This document shows positions 22,484 to 54,455 of a stretch of 64,000 nt of DNA, piece by piece. The notes beneath the pieces are model-generated. The model saw nothing but the letters and a program-made list of their open reading frames with translations, searched no databases and had not been told where the DNA came from. The stretch lies in NCBI RefSeq assembly GCF_027595985.1, contig NC_073306.1, positions 80,204,599 through 80,268,598 of the forward strand, written 5' to 3'. Source of the stretch: Sorex araneus. Lineage: Eukaryota; Chordata; Mammalia; Eulipotyphla; Soricidae. The position numbers and the translations under genes were made by a program. How positions within the stretch are numbered: position 1 is the stretch's first letter; each line of letters opens with the position of its first letter.

Positions 22484-22519
22484 GGGCAGCCACTTACCTG
22501 TGTGTGGGTGGGTGGGTGG
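22127..22519 (+). repeat. Compound (TG)n minisatellite in CDC7 intron 1
   Basis: About nine units, each made of a variable (GT)n run followed by a short spacer of the type AAGGGAAGCCCC, with variants AAGGGAAATTCC and AAGGAAAGCTCC. The last units diverge to GCAGGCAGTCACTTCCCTGC and AAGGGCAGCCACTTACC. It lies between the promoter and the first coding exon. Frame-spanning ORFs here are repeat translations. Confidence 0.95.
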
Positions 22520-22687
22520 CCGTTTCCCTGCCATGGTGGGCAGGAAGCGCTCAGTGCTGGCCCCAGCATCCGTGCGTGATGGAAACTTATCTTATCTCCA
22601 GGGTTCTGGATCTTCCTGCCGCCCCACGCATCCTCTCGACTTTGTGCCCGCTTCACTTCGGGCCTTTAGCTTCCCGCCGAATTGGTG

Positions 22688-42982
<20,295 letters not shown>

Positions 42983-43051
42983 TTATTATTTATCAGTTAA
43001 TGTTTGCTGTCGTGTATTGTGAAGTCAGTGGAAGTTGTAATATTTGTATAA

Positions 43052-43057
43052 AATAAA
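43052..43057 (+). promoter_or_regulatory. CDC7: Proximal polyadenylation signal AATAAA
   Basis: AATAAATAATTTATTTTATT context about 70 bases after the stop codon; would give a short 3'UTR. Confidence 0.5.
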
Positions 43058-44205
43058 TAATTTATTTTATTTTAAAATGTTAGTATTTTCATAGCACATC
43101 CTAAAATCTGGAATAAGATTACTTACGGTGCCAGTGTAGGTTTTTGGACAAGCAATCTGATGTAGATCGTCCAAAGTAGCAAATTAGATCTTTAGTTTCC
43201 CTTATTCCCTCTCACTGCTCTGTTGATAAAGAAGCACCGTTGTCCTAACCCGTAATTTGGAGTTCAAGGTACAAGTCTTAAAAGTAATCAGTATGATGGG
43301 GAGTAAGTGTTTTGGGGTCTCTTCAAGCTCTGTTAACAGTTTGGTGCTGATACCTGGTACTCATTCTTGTGGTAAAGAAAATTTCCTTCCCTGTGGGTAT
43401 ACATTATACCTTTTATAAACACTAAACAATGAAAAAAAGGTTGGCCATTAATGGTGGATGAGGAATATCACAAGGTTGAATTTAATTTACTCTTTCCAAA
43501 AGTATTTTTTGAAAGTATTTTTCTGTAAATTCTTTTTTAAAATGGTTTTTCTGGTTATCTTTTTTTCTCTGCTCCCACATTCTTGGAAATTGTATGGTGC
43601 TTTCTACAAAGTTAGGGTGCTTTTTAGATATTACATATGTTTACAGTTGGGAATTTAAAATACACCGGTTGATAAAGGGAAACCACAATGACTATTGATA
43701 GCCAAAAATGGTTTCCTTTTCCTGTTTTTTCATACCATTTTAGGTATAATTAGGTCGCTACCAAAAGAAAAGAACAAAAATTAAGAATATTAGAAATTTT
43801 TCCTCTGCCTCAGCCATAGGCAAAATCTACATACTATTTTGACTAAGTTGGTCTTGCTCCAAGAACAGTGATAACTGAAGTCTTTGATGGGTTGGAAAAA
43901 GAGAAAATGATATAGGCAAAGTAGAAGGTATCTTCAATAGAGACTTATGTATTACTAACTTCCAAAAATAATATATATTAATAACAGCATATCAATTTCC
44001 TATAAGAAATAGATGGAAGGATGGGTCTGCTGCAAGGCTGTCATCTAATAGTCATAGACTATAAAAACAGCTGAGGGACCTGTAACATTCATTCTGTTCT
44101 TTTAAGCACTCAAGTCAGTAGTCTTATTTGGTAAGTATTGTATACATATCATTATATTTGATCTCTGTCTTTTATAACCTTGAATGTTTTTGAACATGTA
44201 TGTTT

Positions 44206-44211
44206 AATAAA
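44206..44211 (+). promoter_or_regulatory. CDC7: Distal polyadenylation signal AATAAA
   Basis: AATAAAGTTATCTTTTG followed by T-rich sequence; the most likely main 3' end of CDC7. Confidence 0.65.
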
Positions 44212-44230
44212 GTTATCTTTTGATATTATA

Positions 44231-44839
44231 TCAGACTATTGATTTGAAAAATAGCTTTTTAGAAAAGTATTGACCACTAATAGTATTTTCCTTTTGAGAC
44301 TGATTAATGCTCTCCTCAGCAAATTGTAGTAGTAAATATATACGGACCTGGAAGAAATGATTTTTCATTTTGCAGAGCACCTAGAAAAGTTGCTCTTTCA
44401 CCTCATTTGTAAGATACTTGTTGCAAATAGTAAACCAGCAATGAAGGTCATTAATATTCAGCTAAAAAATAATTTTTAAAGTGACTTACAATCAAGATAA
44501 TATGTTCTCAGGAAATTAACAGGAAGAAAATTGTAGCTATGAAAAGGTCAGAGAAGACATCCTTGTAGAGAGTTTAATTTTCAGGGTTATTTCAATTTTA
44601 CTGTGTGTTTTAGAATAGAGATAGGTTGATACGTAAGAGGAAGTAAAGGAAACGAGTGATTTTTAAAGGATGTTCAGTGTTAAATTAGTACTTTCAGTTA
44701 CTGTCAGAACCAGAATGTTTCCTCAATATTGGGTGCTATGTATTCAAAAGTTATCATGGACCTAATATTTAGATTTTTCATCTAGGAATGCCATTTTATA
44801 ATGATGTTAACACATCATTATATTTCAGAATATTTTGTA
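44231..44839. other. Downstream of CDC7, nothing recognised
   Basis: AT-rich, no feature called. Confidence 0.4.
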
Positions 44840-45003
44840 TTTTTTGGTTTTGGACTCACCCTACTGTATTCAAGGTTTATTTCTGGTTCTGTGTTCAGGA
44901 TCACTCATGACAGGATTTGGGGAACCTTAAGGAATACTGGGAACCAAACCCAGGTTGGCCAGGTACAAGACAAGTGCCTTACATGCTATACTATTTCTGA
45001 TCC
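44840..45003 (-). repeat. Old type B SINE
   Basis: GGTTTTGGACTCACCCTACT and GGAACCAAACCCAGGTTGGC mark body and head. Confidence 0.8.
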
Positions 45004-46341
45004 ACCTGTCTACATTAGGCAAACCAGTAATTTCTAGGAAGAGATTAAAAATGTAATTAGTTAATTGGGCTTCCTAGTATTATGGAATTTCTTGATGATG
45101 AAAATAAACTATTTTTCATTGTCAGCTTTTAAAAATTTTTAGTGCTCTGACAAGATAAAACTGTTAGGGGTGTTTTCATTTGATAAGCTGTAGACATTTA
45201 GAACTATTTATATAACAAGCTACAAGTACTGGTTTTTGAACGCTGTCACTCTAGCATTTTTAATGGAACTTTTCCTTAAAAGGAAATGATTAGGTTTGTT
45301 TTAATGACCTAAATGAAACTAAAGATTTATTGTTTCAAAGAACTTATTTCAAAATCTGGACAGAAGTCATTAAGTGATATTAATCTCATATTTCTGTCAT
45401 CAGTATTTTAGAAAGAAAAATGGTGTTTGAATTATCAGTGTATTAATTACACAAAATCTCAAAACCCACAAAATTTTCATGAGGTTTGTGTTAGTAGTTA
45501 CTGCTTATGTAATTTCAGTCCTGTGCGTCAGCAGGGTTATCTTAAACTGTGGACAAATGTAGTGACTGATGCTGTCAGCCAACGTCTGCAGTTGTATTTT
45601 TTCCACCTACATTCCTGCGTGTTGTGGGCTTTAAGAAACACTAACACTAGGAAGCAATGTCAACCCTGTTGAGAATTTTTCCTTTGTTCTCAGAACTGAT
45701 ATTTTCTACATTAGTTAAATTATGTGTTTGAATCATGTTAGGGCTTAAAAGGTGAAAGGTGAATAATACCAGATAAAGTAATCAGATAAGTAGTGCTTTA
45801 AATTATAGCAAATTTTAATATAGTGACCTCAAAGACCAGTAGAAAGGTATATAGTATATATATGTATATATATACATATATATAAAGGTAGAAAGTATAT
45901 AACATCATCATTAGTAAATAATGTCATTGTAAATATCTAAGGCAAAAAGGAGCCCGATGAAAGCAAGTACAAGTTTGATGGAAGAATTACAAAAGGGTAA
46001 ATTAAGTAATTGTAAAATAGTTTGAGCTTGAGTTAGCTGGCTAATTTTTTTTCTTGGAGAAAATAGCTTGAATAAAATTGTCTTTGACTTCTGTTTTGAA
46101 GGTTTTAATTTTTAAAAAAAATAAAAACATTCCGAAAAGAATTCAAAAGGATGTGCAAAATAATTATTTGCGACATGTGTATATTGTTTCCATAAGGCAA
46201 GAAATAGAACTAGAAAACAATTTGACTTTGAATTTCAGTTTAAGTGTTTGTTTTTCAGAATGGTCTTTCAAACATGCAGTCTTAGCGTTTAGCACATTCC
46301 ATCTTGGACCCTACTAGAGCAGTTCTTTGAAGAAAGTAGTA
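45004..46341. other. Intergenic, only a (TA)n run recognised
   Basis: A TATATA/TACATA simple repeat lies at about 45,853-45,885. No gene or named family was recognised in the rest. Confidence 0.4.
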
Positions 46342-46575
46342 TCACTGTCATCCCGTTGCTCATCGATTTGCTTGAGTAGGCACCAGTAACGTCTCCAAGT
46401 GAGACTTGTTACTGTTTTTGTCATATCGAATATGCCACAGGTAGCTTGCCAGGCTCTGCCATGCGGGCAAGATACTCTCAGTAGCTTGACGGGACCTCCG
46501 AGAGGGATGGAGGAATTGAACCCTGGTCGGCTGCATGCAAGGCAAATGCCCTACCCGCTGTGCTATCGCTCCACT
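46342..46575 (-). repeat. Type A SINE
   Basis: Tail (GCTCATCGATTTGCTTGAGT), body (GGTAGCTTGCCAGGCTCTGC), head (CCGCTGTGCTATCGCTCCAC). Part of it (46,442-46,468) is identical to the 27-nt insert at 46,983. Confidence 0.95.
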
Positions 46576-46878
46576 GTAATATCCCTATAAGGATACAAAT
46601 ATTTTAAAACTTCTAAAGAAAGTAGTAGTTACTAGAAAATTGCGTTCTAATTTAGGAGGGAAAATACAAAACAAGTAGTGTCTAGAATCATCTCTAGTTC
46701 TAGATTTACAAAAAAGCAATTCTACTCTAGTAGAGAACCAAGAGAACCATGATGACTCCATCAAGGGGTGAAATCAGAACAATAATAACATTTACAGGAT
46801 ATGAGTAGCATATATATGATCAGAAAGAAAAGGTACTCAGACCATTTTTCTAATCAGTTTGTTTGCATGTGTTCTATA

Positions 46879-46880
<2 letters not shown>

Positions 46881-46934
<54 letters not shown>
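46881..46934 (+). repeat. (GT)n microsatellite
   Basis: About 27 uninterrupted GT units directly upstream (on the plus strand) of a minus-strand type B SINE, at the place of its tail. Confidence 0.98.
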
Positions 46935-46937
<3 letters not shown>

Positions 46938-47148
46938 GCTTGGTTTGATTTGTTTTTTGACCTATACCTGGCAATATACAGGTAGCTTGCCAGGCTCTGC
47001 CATGCGGGCGACCTATACCTGGCAATATACAGGGCTTACTCCTGGCTGTACACTCAGGTGCTTAGGGGGATATTGGATGCCCAGGATCAAACCCCGGTCA
47101 TCCATGTGCAAGGCAAGCAACCTGTCTACTGTACTATCTCCAGTCTCG
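46935..47148 (-). repeat. Type B SINE carrying a 27-nt templated insert and 24-bp duplication
   Basis: A diverged type B copy in which the 24-bp segment at 46959-46982 (GACCTATACCTGGCAATATA + CAGG) is repeated at 47010-47033. Between the copies is a 27-nt type A SINE fragment (46983-47009). Confidence 0.92.
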
Positions 47149-47784
47149 TGTTTTTTTTTTTTTTTAACGTGTGTTTATGTGTTCATCCTCTGTGCAAATT
47201 TTGAGCTCTGTATCTTCTCTTAAGACTAACACATGATCAAGAATGGTTCCAATTCGTATAAAATACCAGGAAGTAAATCAACAACAGATGTAAGGCTCCA
47301 TAGCTTTACATTATTTGAATTCTGTCCTTATGAGAAGTGGGGGTTGGGAGAAGCCCGAGGAGTGCTGCCATCTCCAAAATTTGCTCACCTAGATTAGTAG
47401 AAGTTTGTTTATCTGGCACATTACTGAACTTCCCACACATGTTAAAATTAAAAACAACCAATTATGCTTGGATATATTTAATAGTAACCAGACAAATTTT
47501 AGCAATGCTTTTATATATTTTCCCTAAGTTTTGTGAGATGAATGTATTTTCTGCCATTTGATAGGTTTCTTTTAAAATATATACTCAAAAGGGAAACTTA
47601 AAACTTATGTGTAAAACAAGTGTTTTATATTTCTCTGTTGTTTTATGAAGAAGCATCTTTTTAATCTGTCCTTATAACATTGGCTGAAGTAGTGCCTACC
47701 ATTATAAAGAATGTGTTTAATAAATACTAATAGTGGATGCATTTAAGGCACAATTTGCTTTTTTGGCAAGATAAGTCAACCCCT
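47149..47784. other. Intergenic, nothing recognised
   Basis: No feature called. Confidence 0.4.
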
Positions 47785-47876
47785 CCTTTTGTTTTTATGT
47801 GGTGCAGGAAATTGAACCCAAGATCTTACACATGCTTGCAAAATACTCAGTGCTGAACTACATCCCTTGCCCCAAC
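47785..47876 (-). repeat. SINE head fragment
   Basis: GAAATTGAACCCAAGATCTT and GAACTACATCCCTTGCCCC form a decayed minus-strand head. Confidence 0.55.
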
Positions 47877-48689
47877 TTCTCTTAATAAATACTTTCCTAA
47901 GTTAGAATTTGATACCAAATTGCCTGAAAAAATATAAAATGCCTCATTCCTCAGTCTCTACGGTAGATCATTTCCTCTTCCAATCCCACCTGTCCTGCAT
48001 ACTCTAGTTTAAAAGACAAGATTTGATTCCATCTTTTAGGTTAGAATAGTCCCAAAGGGATCTTTGGACTTCACTTGCTGTTGCCTCCTGGCTTTTTACA
48101 TACATCAGATATATTCTTACTGGTCAATCAGAAGCCCACTTAGTTTTCTACAAAATCCTGAATACTACAATCCAAAGGGTTATTTCCTTGATTTATTATA
48201 CACAGGTGATTTTAAAAGGTAGAGATTATTTCATATGCCCTCAATTTCCTTATCTAGAGACTTAAGTACTAATTAAAACTTTGGGTTTACTAGAACCCTG
48301 GCACCAGAATAATATGGTAGGCCAAAAACAATATTAGTATTACTGTAAGTGATTATATCTTTAAAAAAAATAAAAACTGTCATTGAGGTTGGTGGATTCC
48401 AAGCCCCAAGAAAATACTCCCAGCCAGAGGACACGTTTTATTCTTAATAATCTACAGAATTGTGCTGTTCCCTCGGTAATCTGTCCTAAGATTTCCTAAC
48501 TCATACTTTATCCCATCCATATCAATTCAAATTTTCCTGCACTTTAATTTCTGGTTCACCATTTCTGTCTTTGATCGCAGTGGGGACAATAGCTGGTAGA
48601 CATTCTGTCTGTAAGAACCTTTCACAACCTCACATAAGAGGACAGGGAACACAAAGTCCCTATTTCTTCCCTTCCCTGTGAACTGTTGT
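47877..48689. other. Intergenic, nothing recognised
   Basis: No feature called. Confidence 0.4.
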
Positions 48690-49060
48690 TTACGAATGGA
48701 TGTCACACAGGCTTGGTTGTGGTGCTCCCTGGGGTGACACAGGGGCTAGCAGTTTTCACACATTTGACCGAAGCACTCACCAGGGATCTCTCAGGTAGGT
48801 GCTTGCACACCTGCTTTGGGTGCTCATGCCCATTCTGGTTGTGGTGTTACTCCAGGGGTCGCTGTAGTGCTCACACATTTGTTGCTGGCCAGGCTTGCGC
48901 TCTTAGCCAGAGTGCTCGCACATCTTTTCTAACTATGGTGCTTGCCAGGGGTGACACCAGTTGTGGCTCTGAACTGTGGCACACGAAAGCACCAGGGATC
49001 AAACCCAGCATCATGGTTGCAATACGGTGCTTTTGACACTGAGCCATCCTCAGGCCCCCC
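48690..49060 (-). repeat. Degenerate array of short related units with SINE head
   Basis: Phrases such as GTGGTGCTCCCTGGGGTGAC, TGGTGTTACTCCAGGGGTCG and TGGTGCTTGCCAGGGGTGAC recur, alternating with GTGCTCACACATTTG-like stretches. The right end (CCAGGGATCAAACCCAGCAT ... CTGAGCCATCCTCAGGCCCC) is a tRNA-like SINE head. Related sequence occurs at about 51,765-51,850. Confidence 0.6.
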
Positions 49061-49180
49061 AACATTCCATCATTATGATAGTCATGTTTTCAGTTCCTGT
49101 TTAACCAAATACCATAGCAGAAAAAATAAATATATCCCATTTGTTGTAGGGAGTATTATGAAGTGTATGAAGTAGTATGG

Positions 49181-49426
49181 AACTGGAGCGATAGCACAGC
49201 GGGTAGGGTGTTTGTCTTGCATGCAACCGACCGGGGTTCGATTCCTCCGTCCCTCTTGGAGAGCCCGGCAAACTACCAAGAGTATCCCACCCACACAGCA
49301 AAGCCTGGCAAGCTAACCGTGGCAAATTCGATATGCCAAAAACAGTAACAAGTCTCACAATGGAGAGTTGTTACTGATGCCCACTCGAGCAAATCGATGA
49401 ACAATGGTACGACAGTGCTACAGTAC
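49181..49426 (+). repeat. Type A SINE, full length
   Basis: All parts present. The 15-bp duplication TATGAAGTAGTATGG lies at 49166-49180 and 49427-49441. Confidence 0.97.
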
Positions 49427-49441
49427 TATGAAGTAGTATGG

Positions 49442-50194
49442 GTAAGCACCATACAAACGATTATATTTTGCCAATGCAATTAATTTTCACACATGTAGAA
49501 CTCCTATCTTGGATAGTTGTGAGACTATTTCAGTTCCAAAAATGTCATTCCTCCTTGATGTTTTCTTATAGTTTCAGCTTTCTGCATCCATATTGCACTT
49601 CTAAGAATGTCAGCTATAAGTAGTTTGCTGCTTTCTAAACGGTTTTTTTTTTCACTTTGAAAATAAGCACCAGTGTAATATGTGTCATTTGTGGTACTCT
49701 GCTTTGGGACTAACGAGTGTGCATATCCTTGCGTGAAAAGAAGATTCTGTCAGTGCCTTTTGAATGTCAAATGGGGCTTGAAAGCATTTTTATTGAAGTT
49801 CACACAGCTAAATGTGTAAATGTAACAAGACTTACTCTGCACTTACTTTGATTTAAAAAGACAAACACAAAACAACAAAAAGATCCCTGACTAAAGACAG
49901 CATAAGCTAAAGGAGTCAGACAAAGCTATGTCCATCTCATACTATGAATTTTGTTTTTTGTATAAATGACATTTATACAGCCTGCCTGGTTTTGAGGAAT
50001 AAATATGAGCACATGCTCCCCAGGTATAATATCAACACAATACAAGCGTGACCTTTTCTCTACTTCTTTTTGTTGTTGCTTGAGGGAGCGGGCTGTTGGG
50101 GAGGAGTTGTTCTATGTGTGTTCTATGTGTTTTTGTGTTGGGGGGGCCCAGGGGAGGGGGAATTACTGATAAGTGCTGAGTGCTCAGGGGCCAT
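49442..50194. other. Intergenic, nothing recognised
   Basis: No feature called. About 50,195-50,420 may be a decayed SINE but I cannot support it well. Confidence 0.35.
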
Positions 50195-50633
50195 TCCAAG
50201 CAATAATTAGTCAACCTAGCCAGATGATTCAATGCTAGGCCTAAGGAGACAGTGCTGCACAGCCATAGGTGCGTGGAGACCACCAAGGCTACTCCTGCAG
50301 AGTTCTGGGACTTCCAAGGTTACACAGAGCAATCCTAGAAGGGATGGGTGCAGTGTCAGGGATCAGATCAGGTGTTGGTTGCATCCCTGACCCCTTTCTC
50401 CCTAGCCTCTCTGTTTTTGTCTGTGGTTTCTTGTTTTATCAGAGCATTAGAGCATTCTTAAAGATTTGTTATTCGTCCTCCCCAGTTCTTGGGGGTTTTC
50501 AGTGGCCCATCTGGCATGCCAAGATTCTAGCGCCATCGACAAAGTAATGTGCTCATTGCGAATGTCTCATTTGTCCAGCAGGTGGCAGCATGTTCTTGTC
50601 GGCTACCAGATCATTTGAACCAGTTAAAGTTCA

Positions 50634-50832
50634 CTGTATCACTGCCATCCTGTTGCTCATCGATTTGCACAAGGGGGCATCAGTAACGTCTCCATTGTGA
50701 GACTTGTTACTGTTCTTGGCATAGCGAATACGCCATGGGTAGCTTGCCAGGCTCTGCCGTGCGGGTGGGATACTCTCGGTAGCTTGCTGGGCTCTCCAGG
50801 AGGGACGGAGGAAGCAAACGCCCTACACGCTG
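50634..50832 (-). repeat. Type A SINE with deletion in the head
   Basis: Tail and body are complete (CATCGATTTGCACAAGGGGG; GGTAGCTTGCCAGGCTCTGC); the head lacks its B-box region (GGACGGAGGAAGCAAACGCC joins the two sides). Confidence 0.93.
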
Positions 50833-50871
50833 AAAAAAAGAGGGTGCACAAGGGTGCGCAAAAGCACAGGG

Positions 50872-51050
50872 CCTGAGAGATAATACAGTGGGTAGGGCAC
50901 TTGCTTTGCATGAAGTCAATCCTCTAACTTCAATTCTAACTAAATACCATGTGGTCCCCTGAGCCCTGCCAGAGTGATCACTAAACACAAAGCCAGGAGT
51001 AAGCCAGAAGCACTGCTGGTTGTGGCTCAAAAACCAAAACCCAAAACAAA
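50872..51050 (+). repeat. Type B SINE
   Basis: Head GAGAGATAATACAGTGGGTA, body CACAAAGCCAGGAGTAAGCC, A-rich end. Confidence 0.85.
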
Positions 51051-51224
51051 GCAATTTTATCAGAAAGAGGATGAGCTAGGTAGTGATCATCTACTATGTC
51101 CTGATCTCTCCACAACCCCTCCCTACCCTAACTTTTGTACTGGAACATTTCACTCGGGAGTCACTTAAAGTCACATTCCAGGACACAGCAGAAACAGCAC
51201 TGCTTTTCAGAGATCTTTCTTTTT

Positions 51225-51420
51225 ATTCTGGGGTGAAGGACTCCCAAACAGTATTCAGGGAGCCCAGGGCCACTTCCAGCGATATTCAGTCCAGCTGTGC
51301 AGACCACAGGGTTTAATGCGTGATCCAGCAGTGCTGAGGGCCACCCTAGAGCAAGAGGAATGCACACCAACATCTCACCATGCCAGGCATGTGCTCCAGC
51401 CCTCGAGCCCTCCCCTAGCC
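51225..51420 (-). repeat. Old SINE remnant
   Basis: CAGTATTCAGGGAGCCCAGG ... CATGCCAGGCATGTGCTCCA is a degenerate minus-strand copy. Confidence 0.5.
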
Positions 51421-52139
51421 CTGACCACACCACACTCTCCCATGCTTCCTCCCTGAGCCTTACATCCTACTTCTTTTTTCAGCGTCTAGCTCAAATGTTA
51501 CCCACCACCTTCCAGTTTATCATTTCTTTTTTTTTGTTTCTAGCACTTGGAATCATGATTGGGACAATTAGACACTCCAAACCTTGTGGCAGGGGATTAC
51601 TGCTCTCACAGGCCCCCATGGCTACCAGTCTTTTCTGTGGCATTCACTTAACACACAACCTCAGTCCCCCTACTCACTATGTCATCTAGATCATACACTT
51701 GATGATAACAAGAATCATAGTCATGATCACTTTGGTCCACCCTTGCCTTCTCTCCATTATCCCTGCAATGACTTGGGGTCACAGTACTTGGTTGCAGTTC
51801 TTGCCAGGGGTTTCACTGGATTGTGGGGCTTGCCAGATGTGGTTACAGTAAAGCAAACTATTTTGCTCTAAATCATCCTTATCTTAACCCAAATTCTCAT
51901 TGAATCGATTTAGAATTAAATTCAAAAACTTTGTAGGAAATCAAACCTGATTTTTTCAGAGCAAGAGTTTGGGAGCCCTGGCACTACCTCAACAGCAGAG
52001 TCACTGGGGACCTCACTAGGGCAGGTGTCATAGTGCCAGGAGTCAGACTCTCAGCTTGACTCTTACAAGTTACTCTCTGCTGCTAAAGATAAGGTTTGAT
52101 TCTGATAAGTTACTCTCCCTTTCCTCAGTTTTTTTAAAA
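51421..52139. other. Intergenic with one unnamed short repeat
   Basis: About 51,765-51,850 (GCAGTTCTTGCCAGGGGTTT) resembles units of the array at 48,690. Nothing else was recognised. Confidence 0.4.
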
Positions 52140-52305
52140 TGTTGCTTATTTGTTTGAGGGCTGCACTCAAAGGTGCTCCTGACTCTGCACTCAGGTATCA
52201 TTCCTGGCGGGGCTTGGGAGACCATATGAAATTCTGTGTATCGAAACTGGGTTGGCTGTGTGCAAGGCACGCACCCAACCCACTGTACTATCACTCCTGC
52301 CTTAC
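52140..52305 (-). repeat. Type B SINE; second fragment follows
   Basis: GACTCTGCACTCAGGTATCA and CAACCCACTGTACTATCACT. A further minus-strand fragment at about 52,392-52,482 (GAGCTCAGAAATCACTGGGA) is older. Confidence 0.85.
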
Positions 52306-52482
52306 TTCAATTTTAAACACAGACTTAAGTAGCTTCAGCGTCTTTCCCTTCCCTTTCCTCCATCTCCAAACATATTCCACCTTCTCTGACTTCTAGCTCT
52401 GAGCTCAGAAATCACTGGGATCCAGCTGGGATCAGCTGTGTGCAAGTGACAGCGTCCATTATACTGTCTCCCTGGTCCTCAC

Positions 52483-54443
52483 CTCCTCTCTTGTTAATCT
52501 GCTCGCTCACTTGCTTCTGCTGTCATCCCTCCCATTGTCCCTTCTTTGCTTCTGCCTCCCCTGGAGCCACAGAACCAGACCAGCTGAAAAGGTAGGTAGT
52601 CAGTGACAGCACTGTGGACCATCATAATCCCATATCCCTTATCTGATCCCAGCCTGATTTCCTTATACCGGAGAGGTCATCAAGTGCCTTCCATCCCCTT
52701 GTGTTCTCAATCAGACAAGGTTGCTTTGATAATCCCAATAGGACCAAGAAGCCTAAATTCTCCTGACTCTCCCAACCACATTGTGAGCTGGATCCAAATA
52801 TGTAGTAACGGCATGGCGTTGAGCCCGCAGGTCTTGAGTTTGTAAGAGCTGCCACAAGGTCTCCTTGTACAGCGATGTTATCAGTGAAGATTGTTGCCTT
52901 TATCCTACCAGTAAGTGTCTTGGAGGACTTTCTCCATGCCAGGCTTTTCAGAACCGTCTACCTGTTGGGACACACTGCCGAAATCTTCGCAAGAGCAGGG
53001 GTGGGAATTGGCTGACACTTCCTTTTTGCTTCCCCAGGTGCATGATCATGCAGTCCATTTAAATGGAGACTTGGCGTTGGAACCCCTAAATCTGATGTTT
53101 CGCTAAGTGCATACTGATGGGGTGGCAAATGTTTGAGTTGGCAGCAGACAGCAGAAGGTGGAATTAAGCACATTGTGTTCTTTTCCACATGGAGTCATGT
53201 ATAGTCTCTCCAGCATATGATGAGGTTGCTTTAAAGAAGGAAAATCTGTGCTTGAGTTTTTTGTTTTCCTTTGAATATAAACTCTAGGGAATCTCTCCAG
53301 ACACTAAAACCTAAGAGCCCACTGTACATTTTTTAGAGCCTTGCATTGTCATGATTTATAGGCCTTTTATCCTCGGTCCAGGTTTTATTAATTTTCACAT
53401 CTCAACTTTGTCCGTTTCCCCATTATACTTTACACAGAGTGAATATTCAGCAGCACTCTAGAACAGTTTGAGATAGTTTCTGTGGATCTGTTTTCATCCT
53501 TCACTTCTATCTCCCAATTTCAGTGGGAGAACCTTTTCAACATTAGGAGGGCATCTGTAAGAGACTCAGTCTGGGGTGTTGGCTCAGGTCTCAATAGTGC
53601 CCTTTTCCCGTTGGGAAACAAAACGCACAAGAGTATCTCAGGGGTCACATTAGTGTTCCGTTAACCTGACTCCGCTCCCAAACTCTGTTCATCATAGCTC
53701 ATTTATCCAGGGATTATACCTGAATGGGTCCCTCAAACTTTACTTCCAGGTACTGGACACTTCAAGGAAGTGGGCTTGAACTGGGTCCTGTTGAATACTG
53801 GGGTATTGGGGAAGATTCTGTGACTTAATTTAGGTGCTACAAGTCTAACTCTTCCTAAGGTCTTGTCCTTTAGCTTCTCCAATTGCTTGTCCTAAAAGAA
53901 CCTTTTGTGACCTAGCTGATTATGGTCAGTTTCTATAACATATTCTCAAAGGAGCTAATGCAACAATTCAAAAGAACACAAAGAAAGTCTACTGAGCTTT
54001 GAAGCCTGAGGCTGCCTTCCTTTCTCTGTGGTAGATTACAAACCACTCTGAAGCTTGCACAATTTGTCTCTGAATTACCAGTGATTTGAACCTTTGCTGG
54101 TGAGAAGACACTGAAGGTTGGATGAAATGTAAACTATGGACATGGCAGAGGAAGTGGATCCTGAGGAAAAGGAATGGCACAGGGAAAGACGTGCACAGGA
54201 AAACAGGGGCCAGCTTGGGAAGCAGAAATGGAATAATTTCCTTATTGTTAAATCTGGATTTTATTATTTGGTCATGGCAAGGTCAACAGATTAAAAAAAA
54301 ATAAACTTCCATGGATGTGAGTTCTATCTCAATTATATCTAGCAGATTCAGAAGTAGGGGCATGCCACCCTATAGGGATGGGGGTCACAAGAGGAAGCGT
54401 GCAGAACAAAAGGAAACCTTGAGCAAGGGCATTTATGATGGTC
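52483..54443. other. Intergenic, nothing recognised
   Basis: About 2 kb without recognisable repeats or conserved ORFs, unusual for this window. I cannot tell whether it is unique sequence or decayed repeat. Confidence 0.4.
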
Positions 54444-54455
54444 ACCACAGGCAAG

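Larger units (their letters stand above)
42983..44230 (+). other. CDC7: CDC7 3'UTR (inferred extent)
   Basis: Runs from the stop codon to the distal polyadenylation signal, about 1.25 kb, similar in length to the human 3'UTR. No SINE lies in it, unlike all surrounding sequence, which suggests constraint. The end is inferred. Confidence 0.65.

Noticed and set aside
52483-54443. Possible regulatory block because it is repeat-poor
   Set aside because: Without cross-species alignment, repeat-poor sequence alone is not evidence of function; old repeats may simply be unrecognisable by eye.
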